From: Polytrichum commune
Lineage: Eukaryota; Streptophyta; Polytrichopsida; Polytrichales; Polytrichaceae
Length of the DNA stretch: 64,000 bases
Assembly (NCBI GenBank): GCA_950295325.1
Contig: OX485803.1
Span: 25,101,554-25,165,553, forward strand
Direction of reading: 5' to 3'
Shown here: positions 23,995 to 33,054 of the stretch, piece by piece
How positions within the stretch are numbered: position 1 is the first letter of the stretch
How the letters are laid out: every line of letters begins with the position of its first letter
Made by a program: the position numbers and the translations under genes
The notes under the pieces: model-generated
Told to the model about the DNA's origin: nothing
Databases searched by the model: none
What the model saw: the letters and a program-made list of their open reading frames with translations, nothing else

Positions 23995-26900
23995 TCATTG
24001 TTTAAGGCTGATTTTTGGTGTCCAGACACCTTGGCGATACTTCTCAGTGTATCGGAGAATCATCTTCCTCTGCAAAAAATAAAAATCATTGAACCACAGC
24101 TCTGTCAAAGCCTAGTAACCCTTTTCCAAAATTCATGTGTTGAAAATATTTGCTTACTCGTCAGTGACTGATGGGAATTGTTGCATGCACGCTTACCTCC
24201 CATCCATCCAAAGAGAGTGTTTTGCACCATCTACAGCCCAGATAGTACTATTTGAAGATAGATTATTGACAATGGAATTAGCACCAAAGACCCACATTTC
24301 GTCTAATGACCTGCAATGTCAGTACTATAGTCATTCCATCTGAGTTGTGCAATGTAACTCCTAAGACTTCTACGGAGTTTAGCACAAGCAAACCATTCTC
24401 TGGGCAGCTTCTGTCCAGAGGAAAAACCCTGTACACACTGCCCAGTAACATTGTTGACACCTAGCAGGAGGAAGAGAAGTACACTGTATGTGCCTGTGAG
24501 GTTCCGCATTAATTTTTTTCCTTTTTTTTTGCCACATGTCATGCCCACATTGGATGGAACCTCTGCACATTCACGTGTCAGGGAAAGACTTAAATATGTT
24601 GGTGAGTTGCCTAACCTCATAGGCACATATGGTATATCTGTACTGTAGACCACAGAAAGTCTGTAACTGTAGACCACAGAAAGTCACCCTCCCTTCAAGA
24701 GGAATGACATCTGACTGCAGGTAGAGAACATTCTGAGGTAATAAATGCATTGATACTTATCTCTAATTCCTCAACCCATTTCCAGTGTCCAGCATATTCA
24801 TCATATTGAAATGCACAAGGCTGGGAAAGACACTGGACCCACCTGTTTGCAGGGGATGCCCAACTTCTTCAATCTGCTGCTCCTTGTTTGTAATAAAGTG
24901 GGCACTCCATCAATGGCTTGGGCTACTTTATCAGCATGTGCCTCAACGCCCTTGATGGACTTCACAAAATCCTGAACACCAATCTCAGCTACATGCCACA
25001 AAACACAAAAAAGGTTTTACTTCCGCAATGTTGAGATGAATTTTCTGAAGGTTCATTACACACAATCACCACAATGGTTGGGTTGTGGTTCGGGCCCACT
25101 TTCGAGGGTCATTTACACTAGGGATGATCATGGTCATGGTAGTGGTTTACTTTCTTAGGTTCTATTTCCATGGAAAAGGCATAATAAATGCTAACCACCC
25201 CTGCAACCACCCCTTACCCCCATCAACCTCCCTACTCCACATAGATAACCACCCTTAGGGTGGTTGTTCATGCTCATGTGGCATCACTAGAGAGCTTCAA
25301 GGGCAAGGTCCGGGGAGAAAGTTGAGGAGCCAACCACTTTAATGCTACAATCCAAAGCCAACAAGGATAATAATCACTTTAATTTTCTCTCAAACCCAAG
25401 ACCTAAACCAATGATAGATCGAGATTTAAAAGAACAACCCCCACATTAACCACAAGCACAAGGATTTGCACAAGACAAGTGTGAATGAATTTTTTTTGTA
25501 GTTGTAATTGATTGGGGTGGTTAACCACAACCACCACTACTAAATTCTTCCCATTTACACACACCCACCGCAATAATTGAAGAGTGGAATTCTCCTCAAT
25601 GATCATCTCTCACATTACTCACTCCATGGAGTGGAGACAAGCACTTTTACGGATTCTAGTGGAAAGGTTGTCTAAGAGTAACCACCTCCTACAAATTCTC
25701 TCCCAGTGCCACATAATAACTACAAACAAAGTAGAGACAAAGAAAGTAAACTACAACCATTGCAAGTACTCCCAACTACACCTTATATCATAGTTGGGCA
25801 AGTTAGAGTAGTTGTGGTCATGGTTGTCCTCAACACACCTTCTCCCTCCTTATCCCTCAAAATTAGAACTTCAGTAAACTACAACCATCAAGCACCGAAA
25901 CAGTGGTTACGTGTAAACACACCTTGAATCAACTCACTTGAAAACAAAAGTTGTGCTTTCTATGTCACTCTTGGACAGAATTCTTAGCTTTGAGCCCTAG
26001 AGTACCACCTGTAGGCGTCAAATCAACATGGCCGACACCCTAATGTACTGCAGAATACTGGCCCAGATCAATGTGCTTCAAAAATGATATAATTCAGCAC
26101 AATAATGCAGACAAAGGAAGCTTCTCTCAAAGCAGCTCACATGCACTTGAGTTCTGGTTTCATCTGCTCGAAACACACTTGCCTATGAATCAACAGATAC
26201 AGATGGCATGGAATAGCTGGAAACACTGGTTTTTGACTTTCCGAAACAAAAGACGTTAGGTTCCTGATAGGTACTCAGGTGTTTTTCTCTATCAGAAAAA
26301 CGGTCTAGAACCCTGAACCCTGAACCTGTGATTTGACCACTGATTTCCTTCCGTTTCAAAGATTGAGAGGCAATGAGCTACGGCAAAGACTGGACAAATC
26401 TCAAATTTTAAAATGCATGTGGATACACAACACCAACTACCGAGCACCACACAACATCATACCAAAAGACCCCAAATCGAATGCTCTGTATGGCTAGAAC
26501 ATCAAGAGCACAATTTATGCTCTCCCTAACTGTCGCCCGCTGCATATGCTCCTCTACAAGCCAGTCTCAGAATTCCATAGGATTACAGCCACTTAGATGC
26601 CTCCAGAGGTGCTATAAATGTAGAACAGCGGGAATTTGATCAGATGTTACCAAACACAAGACATTAGGTTCCTCAATCTACGGTCGAATAGAAACCCAAT
26701 AGGTGCTCAGGATTTTCTTTCTCAAAGAACCAGTCTAGAACCCTAAACCCTAAACCCTATACCCAAGATTTAAAGACTAGTGTACTCAAGCTTCAATGAT
26801 CGAAATAAGCTCCAGCTAACACCAGACAAATCTCATATTTGACAGATACGTGTTTGGAAATAGGATACCAAATACCAAACGAAACACAACATCGTACCAA

Positions 26901-28044
26901 AACACCATAAATCGAATTGCTCCGTATGACTAGAACATCCACCGCACAAATCAACCTAATGCCACAGCACATTTCCACTGCTCTCTCTAACTGTGCCCGC
27001 TTTCTGCATATGCTCCCCTACAAGCCCTTCTCAGAACTTCATAGGGTTACGGTCAGATAGATTGACCCAGAGGTATTAAAAAAATAGAATGGCAGGAATC
27101 TGATCAAATGATGCCAAACACAAGACAATAGGTTCCTTGAAGGTACTCTCTCAGAGGAACGGTCTACAACCTTAAACCCTAAACCGTAAAAGCCATGATT
27201 TGAAGAATAAAGTTCTCACGCTTTAATGATTGAAAGTTGTCACAAGCTACGGCATCAATTGGACAACTCTCGTATTCAACAAAAACGCTTGTGGAAACGG
27301 GCACCAACCACCGATCACAACACGACATCATACCAAAAGACCCTAAGTCGAATTGCTCCATATGGCTAGTACATCAAGTCCACAATTCGACCGAATGCCA
27401 GCGCAAATTTCTACTGCTCTCACTCACTATGCCCGCCTACTGGCGCATATGCTCCTCTACAAGCCATTCTCAAAACCCCATAGGATTACAGCCACATAGT
27501 TGCCTCCAGAGGCATTATAAATGTAAAACGGCGGGAATTTGATCAGTTGATACTCTTTTAAGATTTATTAACAGGGAAACAGGACAGCAACTACCGTACA
27601 ACACACAACATCATACCAAAATAACCTAAGCCGACTTGCTCCGTACGGCTAGAACATCAAGCGCACAATTCGACCTAATGCTAGATCACATATGCACTGC
27701 TCTCACTCACTATGCCCGCCTGCTAGTGCATATGCTCCTCTCCAAGTCACATAGATGCCTCCAGAGGCATTATGGGTGTACAATTTCGGGAATTTTATCA
27801 GATAATACCAATTTTTGAAGGTTTTCTTAACAAGGACCAAGTGCTCGACTCGGTTACCAGATGTAGGGGAGGACAGTGACCCACTGCATTTCCGCAAAAC
27901 ACGAAGAAGGAATTGTTTGCACAACAATGTGATCTGTGGAAGGTGTGGATTACCAGAAGCAGCAGCAGATGAAGAAGGGGCGGATGTAGCCGCGGAGCTG
28001 AAGTAGCGAGAGCACATGGAAGCTGCAAGCCTGCGAGTCCCCAT
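23995..28044 (-). CDS. Mitochondrial IGR-motif protein, mS41-like
   Basis: Three exons, minus strand: 28044-27954, 24988-24843, 24069-23995 (stop TGA). They join in frame to 103 residues, with GT-AG sites at both introns (2965 and 773 bp). Residues 1-30 are rich in Arg, Ser and Ala with almost no acids (MGTRRLAASMCSRYFSS...), a typical mitochondrial presequence. Residues 32-80 carry the IGR/SAM-like fold: IGVQDFVKSIKGVEAHADK, then RLKKLGIPCKQ. The last exon gives RKMILRYTEKYRQGVW, the conserved basic tail. This is the domain of mitoribosomal small-subunit protein mS41 (yeast Fyv4), so the likely role is in the mitochondrial small subunit. The G of the IGR signature is replaced (SIKG). The start at 28044 was chosen for the presequence; an in-frame ATG at 28215 would add 57 residues lying in what looks like 5' UTR. 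The family match is by recall, not search. Confidence 0.87.
26256..27810. repeat. Tandem repeat in intron 1, 3.5 units of about 430 bp
   Basis: Units start near 26256, 26671 and 27127, each at a TAGGTTCCT phrase, and a fourth, 5'-truncated unit covers about 27565-27810. Each full unit contains a telomere-like AACCCTAAA tract, a CAACATCATACCAAAA phrase, a CGTATGACTAGAACATC phrase, a CATATGCTCCTCTACAAGCC phrase and a GCGGGAATTTGATCA ending. The array lies wholly in intron 1 of the mS41-like gene and stops about 140 bp from exon 1. Confidence 0.85.
26739..26760. repeat. Interstitial telomere-like tract
   Basis: Three successive AACCCTA-type units occur here in the second unit of the intronic tandem array. 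The corresponding places in units 1 (about 26309-26325) and 3 (about 27169-27190) carry decayed versions (AACCCTG, AACCGTA). The tract was therefore part of the ancestral unit. Confidence 0.7.
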
Positions 28045-28102
28045 TGCCGAATTCTCGAGAGAATACGAATTTGCAGCGTCGATGTCTCTTGGAGATCTGA
28101 AA

Positions 28103-28111
28103 TTAGGGTTT
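28103..28111 (-). promoter_or_regulatory. Telo-box AAACCCTAA in the mS41-like 5' region
   Basis: The minus strand reads AAACCCTAA about 60 bp upstream of the chosen start codon. Telo-boxes are known to be common near the starts of plant ribosomal and translation-related genes, so this fits the proposed function. A CT-rich run (about 28172-28190 on the minus strand) further upstream could be an initiator or leader. Transcription start is not known. Confidence 0.5.
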
Positions 28112-28282
28112 TCAATTGGCTTGCCTCTTGTGTCCAAGTCTCTTCTCCACTTCGGAAGACACTGACACAGGCTCTTTAGAGAGAAGAGAGAGATGACAGG
28201 TGGGGTCTGTTGCATTTGGGGTCATTAGTTTAAGAAGACTAAAAATTGTCTTTAATGTCACTTACTATTTGGAGTTACATGA

Positions 28283-28438
28283 TGTTGTTTTTGTTTATTG
28301 GCTCTGTCTATAGGACAAAGACTATGCATCAACTTCTCTGTTTCAAGAGCAAATTTCCTAACCACTTTGCGTTTATACTTGGACATTACTTGTTCCTGCT
28401 ATTTTTGTCCAGTTTATTTAATGTGGATGTTAACTATA

Positions 28439-28479
<41 letters not shown>

Positions 28480-28745
28480 TATAATTAACCATTGTTGCTC
28501 CCTAAAAATGTATTGAAAAAATCTAGTGAACTATAGTTATTTTGGCAGTTGTTAACTATTAATTTTAAAATTTTCGGGTGATAAATGAGTAGCTTCAGTC
28601 CTTGACCTGCATTTGAGAAGAAGGTGCACAAAATCCAAGAAAGGTTTGGTTAGAGGTATAGTAAATAGCCATGGACTAGAATAAGCAAAGTGACAACTAT
28701 AGTTGTAGTCTTTCACAAGAAAGGACAGAGCCTCACGGTTCTACC
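28283..28745 (-). mobile_element. MITE family D, copy 2
   Basis: This is an inverted homologue of 18441-18858. The core inverted repeats are GGCTCTGTC at 28300 and GACAGAGCC ending at 28732, with further matching sequence to CTACC at 28745. A TA dinucleotide expansion (about 28445-28475) sits in the middle, where copy 1 has only a short TA run, and accounts for most of the size difference. The short frames at 28246-28516 are inside it and are not genes. Confidence 0.8.
28445..28475. repeat. TA dinucleotide microsatellite
   Basis: About 15 uninterrupted TA units inside MITE family D copy 2. A similar run lies at 57528-57556. Confidence 0.95.
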
Positions 28746-28849
28746 GTTTTCTTGTTATTAAAACAATTAACCAATTAAAGATGTTAATGTTTTACAATGT
28801 CCAAACAACCAATTTGATCTTTACTAACAAAAAATGAAATATATAGTAA

Positions 28850-29332
28850 ATAGTTATAGCATTGCATAATTTCAAATAATAAGTGACACTAAATATAATA
28901 TTAAGTGTATTCCTATTAGGGTGGATTGATAATTAGTATAAGTCACACTAATTTTTTAAATTAGGGTGGATTTATGTGAGTTGAATCTCCCAGGTCCTCC
29001 TTAAAAATCTTCCTAGAGACTTCCGACCCACATCTTAGTATTAGTTCAAGGACAAAAATAACATAAAAATAAAACCCCCATCCGTGTCAATTTCCTTGGA
29101 AAAAATAATCCACGTGACCCACAATAATTGCAAACTAGACGTTTGGTGTGAGTTGACTATTAATTTGGGTTCTAGAAAATTGTTGTGAACCCAAACTTTT
29201 GCCTTTATTTTGTGTAGTTCTTGCAGATGTAAGGGTTAGAAGTATCGGGGTAAGTGTAGGACCTATTTAAGGTCCATTCATTAGACAATTGTGACCAATG
29301 GAATTAAATTGAAGGGTGCAAGACTATTGGTG
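28850..29332. other. Non-coding stretch with MITE fragments
   Basis: The part at 28855-28910 (GTTATAGCATTGCATAATTTC..AATAATAAGTGACAC) is homologous to the sequence on both sides of the foldback at 3470-3697 and so serves as its empty-site reference. The rest shows no gene. Confidence 0.5.
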
Positions 29333-29721
29333 TAAGGTAGGGGTGGCAATTTCCGTCCAAATTTCAGATGTGCCTAGTTGGGATGTTGAAACTATTTTTT
29401 TATAAACTTTGAGCGCTCCGCAAAGCTTGTGCAAGAGCAACGATGAAAAAATCAAAATTTTCCAACATGTTTATGATTTCCTACAATTTTTTAAAGGAAA
29501 CCTTGTAGAGTGACCAACACTCGCACATAGGGTACGTGGTATATCCACAGGGTGGATTTCTAAAACCGACCGCTGGCAGCCAATGAAATGATGGCAGCGT
29601 TGTGAACGGTAAAAGCACCTTGATAGGTGCTTTTGTAAACCCAGGTAAAAGCACCTAAATAGGTGCTTCCGACATAGGGGTCGACTTTAGGACCCGCACG
29701 GAAATTGCCACCCCTACCTTA
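29333..29721 (+). mobile_element. hAT-like MITE family H, copy 1
   Basis: This is a 389-bp element with long terminal inverted repeats: it starts TAAGGTAGGGGTGGCAATTT and ends with the exact inverted complement. The inner TAGGGGTGGCAA phrase is typical of plant hAT-type MITE termini (known pattern, recalled). An internal near-palindrome, AAAGCACCTANNTAGGTGCTTT-like, lies near the right end. A second copy in reverse orientation at 61843-62234 looks about 90 percent identical by eye. An 8-bp target duplication was not clear. Confidence 0.85.
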
Positions 29722-29732
29722 GTGGTACTTAA

Positions 29733-30229
29733 GGTTGCTTCACATCATGGCCGAGGGACAAGAGGCCTTCGATTTCCACCAATCAAATTGCAAGAAACCA
29801 AGAATTCGGTCTCTCGACCCTTTGCACTAGAGGCCAAAGTCCAAAGGCCGTTATAATTTTAAATGCTTACATGGCAGTACTTTTTGACCAAGGCAACGGA
29901 CTCTTGAAGGAAGTTTGGGTCGGATGGGAATGAAAACCTAAACTATGGTCGAGAGGCTGTCGATTCTTTTTCATAAAAAAAAACAAACATTAACAAAATC
30001 TTGGCTGTTAGATTGAAGGGGTGTGTTTTGGGCAAGGAATAAAGTGGGATGCTCCTTCTTCCTTTGGACTTTGGGCTTGGCCTTTGGAAGCTTCACACTA
30101 TGCCCGGCCGAAGGCTCCAATTCCTATATTTTATTGGCTAATTTTAGCCCATTTCTTTGGACTCTCAACAAAGTTTGTCCATTCAATCCCACAACCTCTA
30201 GACTTGGACAGCCATAGTGTGAAGCAACC
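29733..30229. mobile_element. MITE-like element with GGTTGCTTCACA ends
   Basis: The left end GGTTGCTTCACATCATGGC is matched inverted at the right end (GCCATAGTGTGAAGCAACC), about 19 bp with two mismatches. The interior is non-coding. The 97-codon frame at 30021-30314 runs across the right end into flanking DNA, which argues against a gene. It begins only 11 bp after family H copy 1. Target duplication not resolved. Confidence 0.65.
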
Positions 30230-30529
30230 GTTAGGCTTGTGTGAAGTAGTGCGTACTCTAGTTAGTTTGTTTACTTATTTTGATGTCCCTTGGTTGTTCC
30301 ATCACTTCTTGTAAGCCTTTTTTTCTTGGAAAACAAAATCATAATCTTTGCCCTTACTAAAGCTTTATTTAAACACTATCTACTTGTGGGCAAGAGAAGA
30401 CACAAAGAATGAGAATGACGATGTAATCGGCAACTCTTGAAGGATGAATGAAGAGCCTCTTAGCCACAAGCTCCGGCCCCATTTTCTTAGTGCCTCTTTC
30501 AAGGGTAGGCTCTATGATAAGCATACCTA

Positions 30530-30893
30530 GAAACGGATACATTTAGTTTTTGCACCCATTTCTCCAAGGATGTGAAACACACAATTACTCCGAGACAATT
30601 AGCAAATCCATATCAAGGTTGTAGCCATTGTTTTTCTCCATATTGTTTAGAAATCATAGGAACATCTTATTCATCGTCAAAGCAAAGACTCTCTTTCTTA
30701 TTGAATTATCATACAGGTCTCCCCCCCCCTCCAAATTATGTTGAGATTTGAGCCTATTACATGGTTGAATGTTTTGAGTACACAAAAGTTAGTTGTAAAG
30801 TAAACAAGATGAAACCAAGGGTGTAGTCCCAAACCATGAGTTTAGGTAAATTAACACAAAGTCACACAAGTTTTCCTTAATGCTTAAATTACT
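30530..30893. repeat. Dispersed repeat fragments, unknown class
   Basis: 30530-30760 matches diverged sequence at 1620-1990 and 21440-21610. 30795-30893 matches 8142-8240. Here the two lie side by side, so they may be parts of one larger, old, non-coding element that is broken elsewhere. No coding remnants seen. Confidence 0.5.
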
Positions 30894-31024
30894 TGGAATA
30901 AGCCTAGAGCCTTACTCGGGTCTAAAGCTATTTGAGCAATGAATTGTCAAAGTTTCGTGTGTAGTTGTTTGCTAAAGTGGTGTATTTTTGGGCAAAAATA
31001 TAAACTGAACAATATATTGATGTC

Positions 31025-31308
31025 CGGGGAGATTTTTGGATGTAATTGGTCGAGATTCAAGTGTTCGAGGAGGAGGCTTATAGCCTCTTCCCGGAATGCC
31101 GCCCTTTGGGGTAGCCACGTCACCTCAATCTTTGTTAGGGTTAGGGTTCGCTATGGTGCTTCCAAGACCTGGTTACCTGTTGACATCTTTCGGGTTTCTT
31201 TATTAATTTGAGGCATATTCTCTAAACTTCTCTAAATCAACATGTAATTTTCCATAAGTCTTGAACTTCAACCGATTATTTCTCAAACTCAACTGTTCAT
31301 CTGTAACT
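31025..31308 (+). repeat. Repeat family C, copy 5, interrupted
   Basis: The family C sequence GGGGAGATTTTTGGATGTAA..GAGATTCAAGTG is interrupted by about 96 bp (31064-31159). It then resumes TTCCAAGACCTGGTTAC..TGTTGACATC through AACTCAACTGTTCATCTGTAACTA. The inserted segment is richer in GC and ends in a TTAGGGTTAGGGTT telomere-like tract (31136-31149). It abuts MITE family E copy 4. Confidence 0.65.
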
Positions 31309-31826
31309 AGAGTATAGGTGTCCATAACCAATCACTTTAAAGATGATGTGCCAAATATGGAGAAGTGTAAGGGTGTGCAAAATTTTCTTGTGTGGGAAGA
31401 TAGAAACCAAGAATACTGCATTTTTAAACTTATTTTTCATTGAATTGAAATTATTATGAAGTCAAAAGTTGGTCTAAACACATTACCAATACATGTAGTA
31501 TGCCATAACCGCTCATTTTAAGACAAATCCCTCCTCACTTCATCACTAAAAACCAAGGACATGTGTCATGGCACTATCGATTCCTTGGTGATACCATAAC
31601 TAAAGTTGGAGACTTAGGGTTAGTTTCCGTGTAGGTTGCTTTGCCCCACCATATTCTAGAGGGCGAGCAACCTACATAAAAACTAAGCCTTAGAAACCGT
31701 AAACGTGGAATTTTAACCACCCACAAAAAGGAATTACCGAAATCAATCCCAACCTTATCAAAATTATGGTACCCTGTAGATTTATGATGGGTTTGATTTC
31801 TGGTTGGGAATAGGTGGTTCAACTCT
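31309..31826 (-). mobile_element. MITE family E, copy 4, with inserted hairpin
   Basis: The reverse complement aligns with family E copies at 13291 and 31883 from end to end: TAGAGTATAGG outer end, GTGTGGGAAGATAGAAACC, GGACATGTGTCATGGCA and GGGAATAGGTG inner end. Between about 31612 and 31700 a small hairpin interrupts it. Its arms are GTAGGTTGCTTTGCCCC and GGGCGAGCAACCTAC, each extended outward to a CTTAG phrase. It lies head to head with copy 3. Confidence 0.7.
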
Positions 31827-31882
31827 AAGTAAGCGGTTGGTTCTCACCATTTATTGCAATAGATTTTCACCTTTGACAAGGA

Positions 31883-32263
31883 GTATAGTAGAGGCACCTA
31901 TTCTTGATCAAGGCCCCATCGGCAATCTATAGGGTACTGAAATTTCGATCATGCTAGGATTGAATTTCAATCATGCCAAAATCAATAATGCCATGACACA
32001 TGTCTTAGTTATGAGTGCTAAAGTGAGGAGGAATGAGTGGGTATGGCAGAGTCTAGACATTGGTTATACATCTAGACATGATTTGGACCAACTTGTGGCT
32101 TCAAAAATTCATAGTAATTTTAATTTAAGAAACAAAATTGCTGAAAAATGGGCAGTCCTCTTGATTTCTATCTTTCCACACGGGAAAAATTTGCACGACC
32201 TTATACTTCTCCGTATTTGGTGCAAAATCTCTCGTGTGACTGGTCATAGGTGCCTCTACTCTA
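31883..32263 (+). mobile_element. MITE family E, copy 3
   Basis: An uninterrupted copy of about 381 bp, from GTATAGTAGAGGCACCTATTC to AGGTGCCTCTACTCTA. It has the standard internal landmarks (ATGCCATGACACATGTC, GATTTGGACCAACTTGTGGC, TTTCTATCTTTCCACAC). The 113-codon frame 31951-32292 covers most of it by chance. Confidence 0.75.
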
Positions 32264-32544
32264 AAAAGTCAAACAAGAGGTGGTGTAATTAACACTTACT
32301 ATTCAATTCACCTTTCTCACCTAGGGTATTGGTCACGTTTCGAACCAACAACCACAATCTACAAGTTCAGAGGTTTCCAAAATCTACCTTTCTGAGCCGT
32401 GGATATCAACGATATCAACGATCTCAGGTTGGCCTCCTGCCCGAGCACAGAAGCCACATCTACAAAAATCCTTAGAAATGCTACAGACGTATCTACGGAA
32501 AATGATAAGTTATCTACGTAGTATGAAGATCTGGGGTTGAGTCG

Positions 32545-33054
32545 GCAGCTCTCTTGTCTACGTGGGCGGTGACGCGTCTTCTTTCCGGCATCGGTACCCA
32601 AACCCTACCGGGACCGCAATCGAGGAAATTGCACGCAAGAATTGTTATTTCTCACCCGGCGTCCCCAATCCCATCAACATTTGCAGGCTCTGTACGAAAT
32701 TAAGCAGTTCTAAAGAGAAATCAGTTTCTGTGGCCGTTTGAGGAAGTTTGAGGGAATTCGCAGGTCCAGGGTTAGGGGTATGGCAATTAGAGAGGTCGAT
32801 ACATAGATTGAAATTTACGACTATGGTAACTTGATAGAGCTCGTTGCCGCTTCGAAATCTGGATGTGGAATGGACATTGGAAATTGGATATAATTCTCTT
32901 ATAATCGGGGCGATACAGATCACAGGCGCACGGAAGGCAGAGAAAGATTTAGTTGCTTGTGAAGGCTTTACGGGGAATTCGATCTGAGACCCAATTTCGC
33001 TTTAGATTGATTATCTGCTCTAAATTGAGTGATATTCTTCGGAGATTTAACTGG
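32545..33054 (+). promoter_or_regulatory. Probable promoter and 5' UTR of the TBC gene
   Basis: This GC-richer stretch lies directly upstream of the TBC gene start. It contains ACGTGGGCGG and TGACGCG motifs (about 32559-32576), the kind bound by plant bZIP/TGA factors, but no clear TATA box. An in-frame ATG at 32953 would extend the protein by 34 residues. I treat that part as leader because the extension is basic and unlike known homologues. Function is inferred from position. Confidence 0.35.

Noticed and set aside
25050..25925. Possible MITE in intron 1 of the mS41-like gene (TTTACAC.. and ..GTGTAAAC ends, ACCACAACCACC phrases)
   Set aside because: The inverted matches are short and low-complexity, and the ends could not be placed with confidence.
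27703..28215. 170-codon minus-strand frame as a single-exon gene
   Set aside because: It contains the real exon 1 (28044-27954) but reads through a good GT donor into intron 1. The spliced three-exon model gives a recognisable IGR/mS41-like domain; the read-through tail does not.
32953..33054. Upstream in-frame ATG extending the TBC protein by 34 residues
   Set aside because: The extra residues are basic and hydrophobic with no family resemblance. The acidic MDSIDFIDEADYK segment is the likely N-terminal start.
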